A stretch of DNA of 64,000 nucleotides from JAGOTP01 sp964600845 (GTDB lineage: Bacteria > Patescibacteriota > Patescibacteriia > 2-12-FULL-60-25). Location of the stretch: positions 10,048 through 74,047 of the forward strand of contig CAZRJW010000002.1 of the NCBI GenBank assembly GCA_964600845.1, in the 5' to 3' direction. Below, piece after piece: positions 51,401-60,290 of the stretch. The notes beneath the pieces were generated by a model. That model saw nothing but the letters and a program-made list of their open reading frames with translations, did no database searches and was not told the DNA's origin. A program made the translations under genes and the position numbers. Positions within the stretch are counted from its first letter, which is position 1. Every line of letters starts with the position of its first letter.

Positions 51401-52657
51401 TTACAAACGCATCTTAATGAGCTGACCGCTATTTCCATCTGTTACAAAGGCGGATTGCCCATCGCCTGAAACGCGCACTGCACGCACGGCTACGTTAGGG
51501 CCTGGATCGCCAAGTGGAGTGACTTGTCCATTTGCAAGATCGAGTTTGAAGAGTGTATCTGGGCCGACATCGAACAATGTTCGTTGTAAACCAGCTCCAT
51601 TTGGCATTTCCTTTGGAACGCCACAGATAACCGTTGTTCCATTTGCCCATGTGCATTTGTCTGCCCAGGTTTCGATACTCATACGTCGACGATTCGCGTT
51701 CACTTCATCGCCCGAGGCGCCACTCAACCAGAGAGAGGGGCGATAGCCTTCGTCACCGCTCCATACGCTGTACAGGAGCTGGGATCCATCCGGGGACCAA
51801 TTTGGAGTAAAGCCACGTCCTTCCACGATGAGACCTTTAAAATTCTCCTGATTTTTTCCGACGAGTAAAATCTGTTCACGATTTGCGCCCATGGCTTCGC
51901 CTGTTCGAGAAAAAGCGACGGTTTGGTTGTTCGGTGCCCAGCTTACCAATACCTTGTCCTGGTTATTCCCAAGTTCCTCAATTGGACGAGGTTCGGATCC
52001 GTCGCTGCCGGCAACGATTAAGAAGCGGTTGGTTGGGTTGCTCCCTAAGCTTTTGGCTACAATTTGATCATCGTCAGGGGAGAATTGAAGCTCTTGCCAA
52101 TAGCGGGGGATGGTCGTTTGTTTGTCTTGGGAGAAGTCGTAGATCACCTGATTTCCATCTGGGAAGCCTAATACAGCTTTCTCGCTCTTGTTTCCCCAAG
52201 TGATGCGATCAACGTTTGGGAAAACAGTTTCAGACAACGGAACCTTTGTTCCATCATCGAGGATAGAGTAAAAACGTCCATCATTTGGATCATAAAAACG
52301 AATCGCGTTTCCACCGCCTTTCGTTGTTGCGATAGGGAGGCGTACGTCTTGAGCGATTACCGACACGCGTGGCGCATCTGGTAGAAGCGAGTTATCCGGA
52401 AGCGTTGGAATTTCTCCTAGATCCACCGATCCCGTATTCTGGGCCGGTTGGAGGCTTCCATCGCCCAAATTTCCAATCGTACCGGGTGTTCCATCCTGTG
52501 CGCGTGGAAGGGAATTTCCGGTTCCGGGAAGTTGTGTTCCTGGAGTCTCCGTTGGTCGTATTGCTCGGAAGAAGAGCAGATACAAAACCGTCGCGATCCC
52601 TACGACCGCGAGAATGAAGAGGAACACAAAGAGCAGCTTCTTGCGACGTTCGTCCAT
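51401..52657 (-). CDS. Membrane-anchored beta-propeller (TolB/PD40-like) protein
   Basis: 418 residues. N-terminal membrane helix (about 8-30; LLFVFLFILAVVGIATVLYL), Pro/Gly/Thr linker (30-100), then repeated WD40/PD40-like blades with W-x-P-D/N and G-x-Q motifs (FTPNWSPDGSQLLYSVWSGD; VSWAPNNQTVAFS). Extracytoplasmic. It lies directly upstream of the pilin gene on the same strand (stop 8 bases before its ATG), suggesting a shared assembly or secretion role. Confidence 0.8.
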   Translation of the reverse strand: MDERRKKLLFVFLFILAVVGIATVLYLLFFRAIRPTETPGTQLPGTGNSLPRAQDGTPGTIGNLGDGSLQPAQNTGSVDLGEIPTLPDNSLLPDAPRVSVIAQDVRLPIATTKGGGNAIRFYDPNDGRFYSILDDGTKVPLSETVFPNVDRITWGNKSEKAVLGFPDGNQVIYDFSQDKQTTIPRYWQELQFSPDDDQIVAKSLGSNPTNRFLIVAGSDGSEPRPIEELGNNQDKVLVSWAPNNQTVAFSRTGEAMGANREQILLVGKNQENFKGLIVEGRGFTPNWSPDGSQLLYSVWSGDEGYRPSLWLSGASGDEVNANRRRMSIETWADKCTWANGTTVICGVPKEMPNGAGLQRTLFDVGPDTLFKLDLANGQVTPLGDPGPNVAVRAVRVSGDGQSAFVTDGNSGQLIKMRL

Positions 52658-52731
52658 AGATACCCGAAGTATAGCACGGTTGCGCGTGCTTCAATATGCC
52701 TCGGAAGTGAATTGTAGTTTTGTTTTCTGTT

Positions 52732-54141
52732 TTAGATGCTCAAGTCGCCTGTTGAGGGACGAGATGGGCGATAGCCGCCGCTGCTTCCACCGCTGCGACG
52801 ACCTCCAAAGCGAGAGGAAGAAGGGCGTGAAGATGAAGAGCCTCCTTGGCTCGAGCCATACGAAGAGGAAGAACGGGATCCGTATGAACGGCCAGAAGAT
52901 GGGCGTCCGTTGCTACCGCCTCGACTTCCTCCGTAACTTGAACCGCCTCCACGTTGTGGATAGCTTGGACGATCGTCGTAACTCGTGTCAGACATCGAAG
53001 GCATTGGAGGCAAGACGGGCAAAGTAGGCAGAGGGCTGACAGGGAGCGGAAGACGAATCAAGCGCTCAATCATGCGGACGTCGCGTAACTGATCAGGTGT
53101 TGCAAATGAAATGGCTTTTCCAACAGCGCCAGCACGGCCTGTGCGACCGATGCGGTGGACGTAGTCTTCTGCTTGGTCTGGTAAATCAAAGTTGACGACA
53201 AGTTCGATGCCTTTGACGTCGATTCCACGAGCGGCGATGTCTGTCGCAACGAGCACGCGGTAGCTGCCCGTGCGGAAGCCCTGAAGAGCGGTCTGGCGTT
53301 GAGCTTGGGTGCGATCGGAGTGAATTTCAGCGGCCGTGTGACCAAGAACGCGAATCGAGCGGGTCAGTTTGCGGGCTCCGTGCTTCGTACGAGAAAAAAT
53401 CAGGGTTGAGCCGCGGTGCTCCTGAAGAATTTTGGAAATGAGGCGCAACTTTTCTTCTTTGCGTACAATGAAGAGCTCTTGGGTCACGCCTTCGGCGGTT
53501 GTGCCTTGGCGCGCAATTTCAACCTGAGTTGGCTGCTTCATGTACTTGCGGGCGATCTGAATGATGTCTGTTGGCATTGTCGCCGAGAACAACATGGTCT
53601 GGCGATCGGCAGGGATCGATTCAAAAATGCGCTTCAACTGAGGAGCGAAGCCCATATCAAGCATGCGGTCCGCTTCGTCCAATACAAGAATTTTGAGATC
53701 ACTCATACGGAGCGAGCCTTGTTCCATGTGGTCAAGAAGACGACCTGGGGTCGCGATGATCACGTGTGGAGCGTTGCGAAGCGAGTGCAGCTGACCTCCC
53801 ATTGGGACGCCACCGATCAATACGGCTGTGCGCAAGCCAATCGATGCACCTACTTTTTTGATGGATTCATCCACCTGAACAGCGAGTTCACGGGTTGGAA
53901 GAAGCACGAGGCCGCGTCCTTTGTGCTGCGCGAGACGCTGCAACATTGGTAAGCCGAAGGCAAGTGTTTTACCTGTTCCTGTTTGGGCGATCCCAACAAT
54001 ATCGTTGCCTTCCATGGCAACCGGAATCGCTTGGCGCTGGATCGGGGTAGGTTCTTGCATCCCAAGCTTGCTGATGATCTCGAGCAAGGCGGGGGCGATT
54101 CCAAGGCCATGGAATCCGGTGGACGATGAAGGGGTCGGCAT
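52732..54141 (-). CDS. DEAD-box RNA helicase with low-complexity tail
   Basis: 469 residues. Motifs: Q (EPTPIQRQAIP), I (AQTGTGKT), Ia PTRELAVQ, II DEAD, III SAT, IV to VI including ATDIAARGID and HRIGRTGRAG. RhlE-like core ends near residue 370; the last 85 residues are Gly/Ser/Arg/Tyr-rich with RGG elements (PQRGGGSSYGGSRGGSNGRP). Such tails bind RNA and, with the RGG tract in S5, may give these ribosome-associated factors condensate-like behaviour. Confidence 0.95.
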   Translation of the reverse strand: MPTPSSSTGFHGLGIAPALLEIISKLGMQEPTPIQRQAIPVAMEGNDIVGIAQTGTGKTLAFGLPMLQRLAQHKGRGLVLLPTRELAVQVDESIKKVGASIGLRTAVLIGGVPMGGQLHSLRNAPHVIIATPGRLLDHMEQGSLRMSDLKILVLDEADRMLDMGFAPQLKRIFESIPADRQTMLFSATMPTDIIQIARKYMKQPTQVEIARQGTTAEGVTQELFIVRKEEKLRLISKILQEHRGSTLIFSRTKHGARKLTRSIRVLGHTAAEIHSDRTQAQRQTALQGFRTGSYRVLVATDIAARGIDVKGIELVVNFDLPDQAEDYVHRIGRTGRAGAVGKAISFATPDQLRDVRMIERLIRLPLPVSPLPTLPVLPPMPSMSDTSYDDRPSYPQRGGGSSYGGSRGGSNGRPSSGRSYGSRSSSSYGSSQGGSSSSRPSSSRFGGRRSGGSSGGYRPSRPSTGDLSI

Positions 54142-54205
54142 ATATTGGGGGAGTCTATCAGAAAACGCGAATTTTGTCTAGTTTTAGCCAACAGTTCGCT
54201 TTTAA

Positions 54206-54248
54206 AGACGATTATCCCCAAGGCATTTTGCCTTGGGGATAAGTCGTC
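54206..54248. terminator. Long hairpin between the helicase and the msrB remnant
   Basis: GATTATCCCCAAGGC pairs with GCCTTGGGGATAAGTC around loop ATTTT, with flanking GACG/CGTC extension: about 18 bp with one imperfect position. It could terminate the minus-strand operon that ends at the msrB remnant. Confidence 0.7.
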
Positions 54249-54283
54249 CTTGATCGAGAATGTTTTATTTTAGCTAGTTCTGG

Positions 54284-54846
54284 CTATTTTTGCTCGTCAG
54301 GGATGAACGCGAGCGCGTCACCGTTCATACAATAGCGGAGACTTGTGGGTTCTGGCCCGTCAGAAAAGACATGGCCGAGATGGTCTCCGCATTTCGAGCG
54401 AATCTCTGTTCGTTCCATAAATAGACCTTCGTCCTTTTGTTCGATGACCGCGTCGGGTTTGATCGGAGCCTAAAAACTGGGCCAGCCCGTGCAAGAATCG
54501 TATTTCTGTTCAGAGCGGAAGACAGGCCCGCACAATCTGCGGTTACGTAGGTACCAGGCCGTTTTTCATCCAAGAGCAGGCTGGTGAAGGGTGTTTCCGT
54601 CCCGGCTTCACGCAGGATGTGGCACTGCTCAGGCGATAAAATACTCTTCCAGTATTCCTCGGTGCGAGTAGCTTTCACAGGGTGATTCACCCGCTGTCTG
54701 GAGATTCGTACCCCAAATCCACCCACCATAAGAAGAGTGGCGAGTGCCGTGATACCCGTGTATCGGGTGTGGGTTTCGTTGGGATTGGCAGCGTAGAGTG
54801 AAAATGATTTTAGGTTGTGGCAGGAGTTTCTTCTACGGTGGTACAC
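54284..54846 (-). pseudogene. msrB: Decayed peptide-methionine (R)-S-oxide reductase (MsrB)
   Basis: Conserved MsrB blocks lie in two frames. Frame 1: TEEYWKSILSPEQCHILREA, GTETPFTSLLLDEKRPGTYV, then TADCAG. Near 54533-54545 the frame shifts; frame 2 continues FRSEQKYDSCTGWPSF, then an in-frame TAG at 54472-54470, then APIKPDAVIEQKDE, RTEIRSKCGDHLGHVFSDGP and RYCMN with the catalytic Cys. So one frameshift and one nonsense codon break the enzyme, which repairs oxidised Met. A membrane helix (GITALATLLMVGGFGV) precedes it, hinting at an anchored form. The left end is the TAG at 54286-54284; the right boundary is approximate. Confidence 0.85.
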
Positions 54847-55541
54847 ACCTGTATCAGGGTTTCAACGAGGTCAAAGAGCAAGTCAGCTGCTTCACGATCT
54901 TTTAATGTAACCAGCTTGCATTGTTTGCGTGTTTCTTCGTACTGAGGCGCGGATAAAAAAGAAAGAAACTTGCGTAGATACTCAGGTGAACGAATGTACA
55001 TGTTACAGAGCTCAACCGTATCTTCTATGACCTGCATATCCACTCCTTGAGCTGCGTAGACTCGAAGAGATCCAAGGGTAGAAAAACCCTTCCCTGTACT
55101 TATTCTTGCTGCCTTTATTTTTTGAACAAGCAGGCTATGAAGTTCTTTGGCATCAGGAATTTTCTGTGCTAAGTCCTCAACAAGGTGATGCGTTAGTTCA
55201 TGAGAGAAACGATACGCGACTTCAGCTTCAGGAGTGAAACTTGCTTCATCAAATAAGATAAGACTTCGTTCTTGAGGTGATAATAGCTTGAGTCCAACCT
55301 GCAATATTCTGAAACGATCAGTTTCAATGGTCGTACCACTATGCCAATTATTTGGATCCACCTGGACTCGGTCTGGGAAGCATCCATTACGATCGAGAGC
55401 TAGAGTGACAGCTTCTCCATGTTGCGTTTGAGTTCCTAACAAATCAAAAAGCTGACCTGCCGCCTCCTCTGGTCTTTGTCGAGCGGTTTCAATCAACTTC
55501 GTATGCCAACTTTTCGGACCAGCCATCTCGTAATGATTCAT
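54810..55541 (-). CDS. Zincin-like HExxH protein, function unknown
   Basis: 243 residues, soluble. RFSHELTHHLVEDL holds an HELTH motif, the minimal zinc-metalloprotease signature, near residue 116, with a helix on each side; a distal Glu or His ligand is not certain. No signal peptide, so it would act inside the cell. It lies 8 bases from tmk on the same strand and overlaps the msrB remnant, so is part of the redox operon. Could be a minigluzincin-like peptidase or an inactive relative. Confidence 0.68.
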   Translation of the reverse strand: MNHYEMAGPKSWHTKLIETARQRPEEAAGQLFDLLGTQTQHGEAVTLALDRNGCFPDRVQVDPNNWHSGTTIETDRFRILQVGLKLLSPQERSLILFDEASFTPEAEVAYRFSHELTHHLVEDLAQKIPDAKELHSLLVQKIKAARISTGKGFSTLGSLRVYAAQGVDMQVIEDTVELCNMYIRSPEYLRKFLSFLSAPQYEETRKQCKLVTLKDREAADLLFDLVETLIQVCTTVEETPATT

Positions 55542-55549
55542 ACTCAGTG

Positions 55550-56182
55550 TTACAAGGAATGAAGTGCCGTCTCCAATACTCGTGCAAACACTTCATCCTG
55601 CGTCCCTTGTCCGTCTACGCGCTTCCAGCGAGCTTTGAGTAGGTCGTGATCAGCGAGAGCGCGATAGCCTTCAACGCAGGAACGGAAGAAGGCGATTGGC
55701 AGGGTTTCGAATTTATCGCCACGGGCATCGAAGGTGCGTTTCAATCCGATCTCAGGGTCGAGATCCATTTCGATGATGAGGTCGGGGAGAAAATCTTTCA
55801 CCGACGTTTTGTTCACCTCAAGAATGGTTTCGAAGCCCAAGCCGCGTCCGAAGCCTTGCCAGGCGATACTTGTACAGAAGCTACGATCAGAGACGACGAT
55901 TCCTCCTTTTGCGAGCACAGGAAGAACGACGGTTCGTAACGATTGCGCGCGGGCCGAAGCATACAGATAGGCTTCGCACATTGGATCCATCGGTTCGTTG
56001 AACGGAGTCGCTTGAACCAGTGTGCGGATCGCTTCTGCGATTTCACTGCCGCCTGGTTCACGTGTCCAGATGATTTCTTTTTCGGGAAAGCGTTTCTTTA
56101 ATTCTTCGACTAAGCGTTTTGATTGAGTGGTTTTTCCCGTCCCAACAACTCCTTCGAAGACAAGGTAGCGGCCAGTGGTCAT
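55550..56182 (-). CDS. tmk: Thymidylate kinase
   Basis: 210 residues. Phosphorylates dTMP. P-loop FEGVVGTGKTTQSKR, DRSFCTSIAWQGFGRGL (with the DRY/DRS substrate motif) and TREPGGSEIAE are intact. It sits between dipZ (gap 34 bases) and the HExxH gene, so is transcribed with redox genes. Confidence 0.94.
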   Translation of the reverse strand: MTTGRYLVFEGVVGTGKTTQSKRLVEELKKRFPEKEIIWTREPGGSEIAEAIRTLVQATPFNEPMDPMCEAYLYASARAQSLRTVVLPVLAKGGIVVSDRSFCTSIAWQGFGRGLGFETILEVNKTSVKDFLPDLIIEMDLDPEIGLKRTFDARGDKFETLPIAFFRSCVEGYRALADHDLLKARWKRVDGQGTQDEVFARVLETALHSL

Positions 56183-56216
56183 ATGCCGTTATCGTGCCAG
56201 GTCGATATCGTGTCGT

Positions 56217-57968
56217 CTAGCCGAAGGTGAAGGTGTAGGCTTCCAGTCCGCTCGCTTCCGCTTCAAGTTCGAGTAGGTGTTGGCCAGCACCGGCTGTGTC
56301 GTTGATGAGATGGTAGAGCTGCTCATCCTTAATCAAGGCATAGCTTTGGTCACCTTCAAAAAAGATGTCTGATCCGGCGGTCTCGCGTGTCAGTGGTTTT
56401 CCATCGCGGGTGACCTTGAGCTTCACGGGCTTGATAGCGCTCGCAACAAAGAAGACATTGCGTGCCGTATAGCGATAGATGATCTGAGCGTTTCGTGTTT
56501 TATTCTCCGCGCGTTCCCCATCGAAATTCCAAGTTCCTGCGAGGTATAGCGCATTTTGAGCAATATCGGTTGGACGTTCTAATTGTTGTTCGCCACGTGT
56601 ACCGAACCGACCGTTTGCGAGCGTGCTGTTTCGGTCCGAGCCGAAGTAGACTTCAGGGCTTTGATCGCGTGTTGGACTACTCGTCTCTTGCGGTTTGACT
56701 GCTCCTGTTGGTACCGATAGCACGGCTTGATTGTCGCGCGCCATCTTTTCACGCAGGAGTTCTTGAATCTTCTTTTCTGTTTCTTCGTAGCCACCTTCTC
56801 CAATATGATCGTAGACCACTTTGCCGTCGATATTAATTAAGTATTTACGTGGCCAGTAGTTATTCCCCCAGGCATTCCAGGTGCCATAGTCATTATCCAG
56901 AACGACAGGAAATGTGATCCCATATTTTGTCATCGCTTTTTTGACGTTTTCAAGATTCTTTTCAAATGCGAATTCTGGCGTGTGGATGCCGACGACCTCG
57001 AGGCCTTGGTCCTTGTACTTATCGTACCAAGCGTTGAGATAGGGGAAGGTGCGAATACAATTGATGCAGGTGTAGGTCATGAAGTCGACCAGAATCACTT
57101 TCTTTCCCACAAGGCCACCGAGCGTCACGCTTGAGGTGTTTACGAAGCCAGAGGGATTTGTAATTTCACGATACTGCGGAAACATCGTGTCGGCAGTTGC
57201 TGTCGGAGAAAGGGTGCCTGAGTTCAGTGCAGGCGTATCCATCTTTTCTGTCGATTGAAGAATCGTTTGTTCGAAGTTCGTAATATTAAAGTAACCTTTT
57301 TCTAACAAGAATGTTTGTACGCGCTTGTCCGCTCCCGTCAGGATGAAGATTCCGACCAGGATGAACAAAATACCTAAGCTACGTTTGAACCATCCATTCG
57401 GATTTGCTGCCCAGCGCGCTTTTTGAATAAAGCGCTGTCCAAGCAAGCTGATCAAGAGCAAGACGAGGGCGAGTCCAAGGGCATAGGCGATTAAATACAC
57501 GATCCCCGTCGCGAGGCTGCGAGGGAGAACCGTTGCGAGAATGAGGAAATACGTAGGTGAACAGCTTGAGAAGACTGGTCCGAGGGATAGACCGATCAAC
57601 ACATCACCTAGACGAGTTTTCTGTTCACGGGATGAGTTCAGGAGTTGTTCCGACCGGTTGGCGAGACCGAGCTTCACGCTGATGGCGTCCCAGGCTCTTG
57701 GGAAGAGGCTGATTAGTCCGAAGATAATAAGGATGCCTCCTGAAATCGCGCTCCAGACACCCTGAGGAATGTTGATGAAGGCGGTGCTGAACTTGAGGGC
57801 GAGTGTAAATAATACGATCGCGACGGCGAGTGATCCGGTGATGATGTACGGATTACGCTTTTGTCCGCCTTGAACGGAGCCACCGATAATGATCGGCAGA
57901 ACCGGCAAAATGCAGGGCGCGAGCACCGTAAGCGCGCCCGACAAGAAAGAAATGAGGAGCAGCAGCAT
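56217..57968 (-). CDS. DipZ-type protein: CcdA membrane domain fused to thioredoxin-like redoxin domain
   Basis: 583 residues. Residues 1-215: CcdA-type six-helix domain carrying APCILPVLP and the second SSCSP cysteine, moving electrons across the membrane. A linker to about 290 leads to a TlpA/redoxin domain with TYTCINC (CxxC catalytic pair) and FPVVLDND, then a C-terminal beta domain (from about 455) typical of DipZ. Reduces extracytoplasmic disulfides. The adjoining thioredoxin lipoprotein is a likely acceptor. Start ATG 57968, 4 bases from the upstream stop. Confidence 0.9.
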   Translation of the reverse strand: MLLLLISFLSGALTVLAPCILPVLPIIIGGSVQGGQKRNPYIITGSLAVAIVLFTLALKFSTAFINIPQGVWSAISGGILIIFGLISLFPRAWDAISVKLGLANRSEQLLNSSREQKTRLGDVLIGLSLGPVFSSCSPTYFLILATVLPRSLATGIVYLIAYALGLALVLLLISLLGQRFIQKARWAANPNGWFKRSLGILFILVGIFILTGADKRVQTFLLEKGYFNITNFEQTILQSTEKMDTPALNSGTLSPTATADTMFPQYREITNPSGFVNTSSVTLGGLVGKKVILVDFMTYTCINCIRTFPYLNAWYDKYKDQGLEVVGIHTPEFAFEKNLENVKKAMTKYGITFPVVLDNDYGTWNAWGNNYWPRKYLINIDGKVVYDHIGEGGYEETEKKIQELLREKMARDNQAVLSVPTGAVKPQETSSPTRDQSPEVYFGSDRNSTLANGRFGTRGEQQLERPTDIAQNALYLAGTWNFDGERAENKTRNAQIIYRYTARNVFFVASAIKPVKLKVTRDGKPLTRETAGSDIFFEGDQSYALIKDEQLYHLINDTAGAGQHLLELEAEASGLEAYTFTFG

Positions 57969-57972
57969 ACGA

Positions 57973-58515
57973 TTAGATTATTTGGGCGACGATGGATTGA
58001 AGCGTCGAGCCGCCACTCCACTTTTTTAGCAGCGTTCCTTGGGCATCAACTTGCACAAATGTGTGCTGGTAGGTGACGCCATACTTCTTTTTCAGTTCTG
58101 TCGAGGAGTCGTAATCCACAATGAGTAACGAGAGATCATTCGGAAGGCCTTTAAGATGGTTCTTTATATCCGTGTTAACCGTTTTGCATGTTGGGCACCA
58201 CGGTGCATAAAAGAATAAAACAACATTCCCTGTTTCTGCCCGGCTAAGTTTTGATGCTTCATAGGCTTCGTAGCTCCCCTCGGTGTTCACGAGTATGTTC
58301 GTTGCAATCATGGCACTGGTTGATGTCATGGAATTTGAGGCTTCCATTCGTCCCCCAGAAGCAGGTTCTATAACAGGTTCCATTTTTTGCATTGCAGCCG
58401 GTTGTGCGGCTGGCTGCATAGGTTGAGAATTTAGTTTGGATGGACCTTCGCAGCCAGCACCAACAAGGATCAAGACGGAAAAGGCTGAGAGAAGGAGGGT
58501 GGGGAGTTTGAACAT
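57973..58515 (-). CDS. Thioredoxin-like lipoprotein
   Basis: 180 residues. Lipobox VGAGC (Cys near residue 22), Met/Pro/Ala-rich linker, then a thioredoxin fold (about 75-180) with the active site YAPWCPTCKT. Anchored outside the membrane and probably reduced by DipZ. First gene behind the palindromic promoter 58543-58587. Confidence 0.9.
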   Translation of the reverse strand: MFKLPTLLLSAFSVLILVGAGCEGPSKLNSQPMQPAAQPAAMQKMEPVIEPASGGRMEASNSMTSTSAMIATNILVNTEGSYEAYEASKLSRAETGNVVLFFYAPWCPTCKTVNTDIKNHLKGLPNDLSLLIVDYDSSTELKKKYGVTYQHTFVQVDAQGTLLKKWSGGSTLQSIVAQII

Positions 58516-58542
58516 AGAATGTGAGAGAGGAGCAATGGACCT

Positions 58543-58587
58543 ATCATAGAACAGACAAAAAACTATGTAAAGTTAACTTTACATAGT
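58543..58587 (-). promoter_or_regulatory. Palindrome-controlled promoter of the thioredoxin/DipZ operon
   Basis: Minus strand TTTACA (58571-58566), 17-base spacer, TATGAT (58548-58543). The -35 lies within a perfect 26-bp palindrome (58562-58587) with arm ACTATGTAAAGTT and centre GTTAAC. A repressor bound here would block polymerase. A similar half-site ATGTAAAGCTT stands at 59224-59214 upstream of the XRE gene. Confidence 0.8.
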
Positions 58588-58605
58588 CCCTTGAAGCTCT
58601 GCATT

Positions 58606-58977
58606 TTAGTTCGTGGAATCTTTGTACAAACGTGCAATCAGTTTTGTGATCACCATGCCGCACAATACAATCAGGAGCCATGGGTCGAGTTGATGCTGAA
58701 GTGTTTGAACGATGATCCCTGTCACAAGGAGCCCCGTTCCTACAAGGAAGCTGATGCGGCCCGCAACTTGGCGATGAAGCTGTTCGCGCTCGTCGCCAGT
58801 CGTTTCTTTCCAGATAATCCCAGCCAGCAAAAGGAAAGCTACGATAAAGGCGAGTAAAACCATGCTCATGAACATGGTCGGCATCCAGAGTTTTTGAAAG
58901 GGATTCAGAAACAAGAGGGTGAGTCCAACGAGGATGAGGGACAGAACGAGCTCGCTACGTAAAATACTATTTTTCAT
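58606..58977 (-). CDS. Small four-helix membrane protein
   Basis: 123 residues from ATG 58977. Four hydrophobic helices (LVLSLILVGLTLLFLNPF; MFMSMVLLAFIVAFLLLAG; FLVGTGLLVTGIIVQ; WLLIVLCGMVITKLIARLY) and a charged loop with DEREQLHRQ. The pairing of such a protein with an XRE gene is common (DUF2178-like type). The start overlaps the regulator's end by 11 bases. Confidence 0.75.
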   Translation of the reverse strand: MKNSILRSELVLSLILVGLTLLFLNPFQKLWMPTMFMSMVLLAFIVAFLLLAGIIWKETTGDEREQLHRQVAGRISFLVGTGLLVTGIIVQTLQHQLDPWLLIVLCGMVITKLIARLYKDSTN

Positions 58978-59179
58978 AGGCAATAGAGAAGATATCTTCT
59001 ACGGGTTTCTTGAAAAATTTGGCAATCTTGAGTGCCAAGAGTACGGAGGGCGTATAATTCCCTTTTTCAATCGCAATCACCGTTTGACGACTGACGCCGA
59101 GGGCATCCGCAAACGTTTGCTGAGTAATGTCGGCCTTGGTTCGGAGAGGCGCGACACGATTGTGTGTCACTTCTGGCAT
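58967..59179 (-). CDS. XRE-family HTH transcriptional regulator
   Basis: 70 residues from ATG 59179 (an upstream in-frame ATG at 59215 is less likely). Compact Cro/C1-type helix-turn-helix: QQTFADALGVSRQTVIAIEK is the recognition region. Such small regulators bind palindromes as dimers. Its own upstream region carries TTGACA (59211-59206) and an ATGTAAAGCTT half-site like the palindrome before the thioredoxin gene, so it probably regulates both. Divergent from the VIT gene. Confidence 0.88.
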   Translation of the reverse strand: MPEVTHNRVAPLRTKADITQQTFADALGVSRQTVIAIEKGNYTPSVLLALKIAKFFKKPVEDIFSIAYEK

Positions 59180-59265
59180 GGGGGCATCAAACCACGGAAA
59201 GCGCGTGTCAAGCAAGCTTTACATGAAGGAATCGCACACATCTGCTAGTATCTAGCGGATCTCCT

Positions 59266-60207
59266 ATGAACCATTTTTCTCCGTCAACGTTAGTTTTGGA
59301 TGAGATGGCGGATTTGGCACTCTATCAGAACTTTCGTAAAAATCTACGACAGCCAGAATTGATTCGCTTGTTTGATACCTTAATTATCGAGGAGAAAAAG
59401 CATGTTGCGTTTTGGCAGAAGAAAACGGAAGTGGTTCCAGAATCACTCGGTATCGTGAGGACATTCAAGGTGGGAGCATTGACGCAATTTGGTCGTCTAT
59501 TCGGGATCCCAGGAATCTTGTTGGTATTAGAGGCGATTGAAGTCCATGGAATTCGAAAATATTTAGATCTCTGGAGCTCAACCTCTGAAGTCTCGCTAAA
59601 AGCAGACGTAATGTCGATTCTGAAGGATGAACTGCAGCACGAAGATCACATGATTACGAATGTTGCAGGACGAAGCGTTCGACCAGAAGTGATCCGCAAC
59701 GCCTTTCTGGGTTTTAACGATGGCTCGGTTGAAATCTTGGGGGCAGTAAGTGGGTTCTCCGCCGCCTTCGGAAATGTCTGGCATGTCTTGATCGCTGGCT
59801 CGACCGTCGCAGTTGCGGGAGCGCTTTCCATGGCGGTTGGGGCTTTCATGGCCACAAGCGCAGAACACGAAGTCGCAGCGCTCGATAAACTTCGTCGTCA
59901 GGCCCTCAGCATCGAGGGTGAGAAACGAGAATCGGATGCACTTGCGTCGCCACTGAAGGCTGCACTGCTTGTAGGAATTACCTATCTCGTCGGAGCATTT
60001 GTACCAATCTTGCCATTTCTATTCGGTGCACAAAATGCCATTCCATCTATTTTGGTATCGGGTGTGTTGATCCTGCTCGTCTCTGCAACGCTCGCTTTCC
60101 TCTCTGGAATGCGTATTCGTCGTCGGTTACTGATGAATGGGGGATTGATTGCGTTCGCGGTCATCGTTTCAACGTTGTTTGGAATGCTGCTAGAACGGTG
60201 GAGCTGA
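59266..60207 (+). CDS. VIT1/CCC1-type metal transporter with N-terminal ferritin-like domain
   Basis: 313 residues. N-terminal ferritin/rubrerythrin-like domain (about 1-140) with EEKKHVAFW and DELQHEDHM di-iron-type Glu/His motifs; C-terminal VIT1 transporter (about 145-313) with NDGSVEILGAVSGFSAAFGN and AGALSMAVGAFMATSAEHE, five membrane helices. Moves Fe(II) or Mn(II), probably out of the cytoplasm or for detoxification, with the ferritin-like part sensing or delivering metal. Confidence 0.88.
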   Translation: MNHFSPSTLVLDEMADLALYQNFRKNLRQPELIRLFDTLIIEEKKHVAFWQKKTEVVPESLGIVRTFKVGALTQFGRLFGIPGILLVLEAIEVHGIRKYLDLWSSTSEVSLKADVMSILKDELQHEDHMITNVAGRSVRPEVIRNAFLGFNDGSVEILGAVSGFSAAFGNVWHVLIAGSTVAVAGALSMAVGAFMATSAEHEVAALDKLRRQALSIEGEKRESDALASPLKAALLVGITYLVGAFVPILPFLFGAQNAIPSILVSGVLILLVSATLAFLSGMRIRRRLLMNGGLIAFAVIVSTLFGMLLERWS

Positions 60208-60229
60208 TTTCTTTTGCACCGAAACGCAT

Positions 60230-60281
60230 ACACCCGTCGAACCCAAGGGCGCGGATGTCTGCGCGGGGGTCCGACGGGTGT
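60230..60281 (-). other. Long GC-rich 3' hairpin
   Basis: ACACCCGTCG/CGACGGGTGT (60230-60239 and 60272-60281) with an inner GCGC/GCGC stem, directly behind the minus-strand GC-rich gene. No T-run follows. Same design as at 19072 and 21357. Confidence 0.55.
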
Positions 60282-60290
60282 TGTTGAAGG

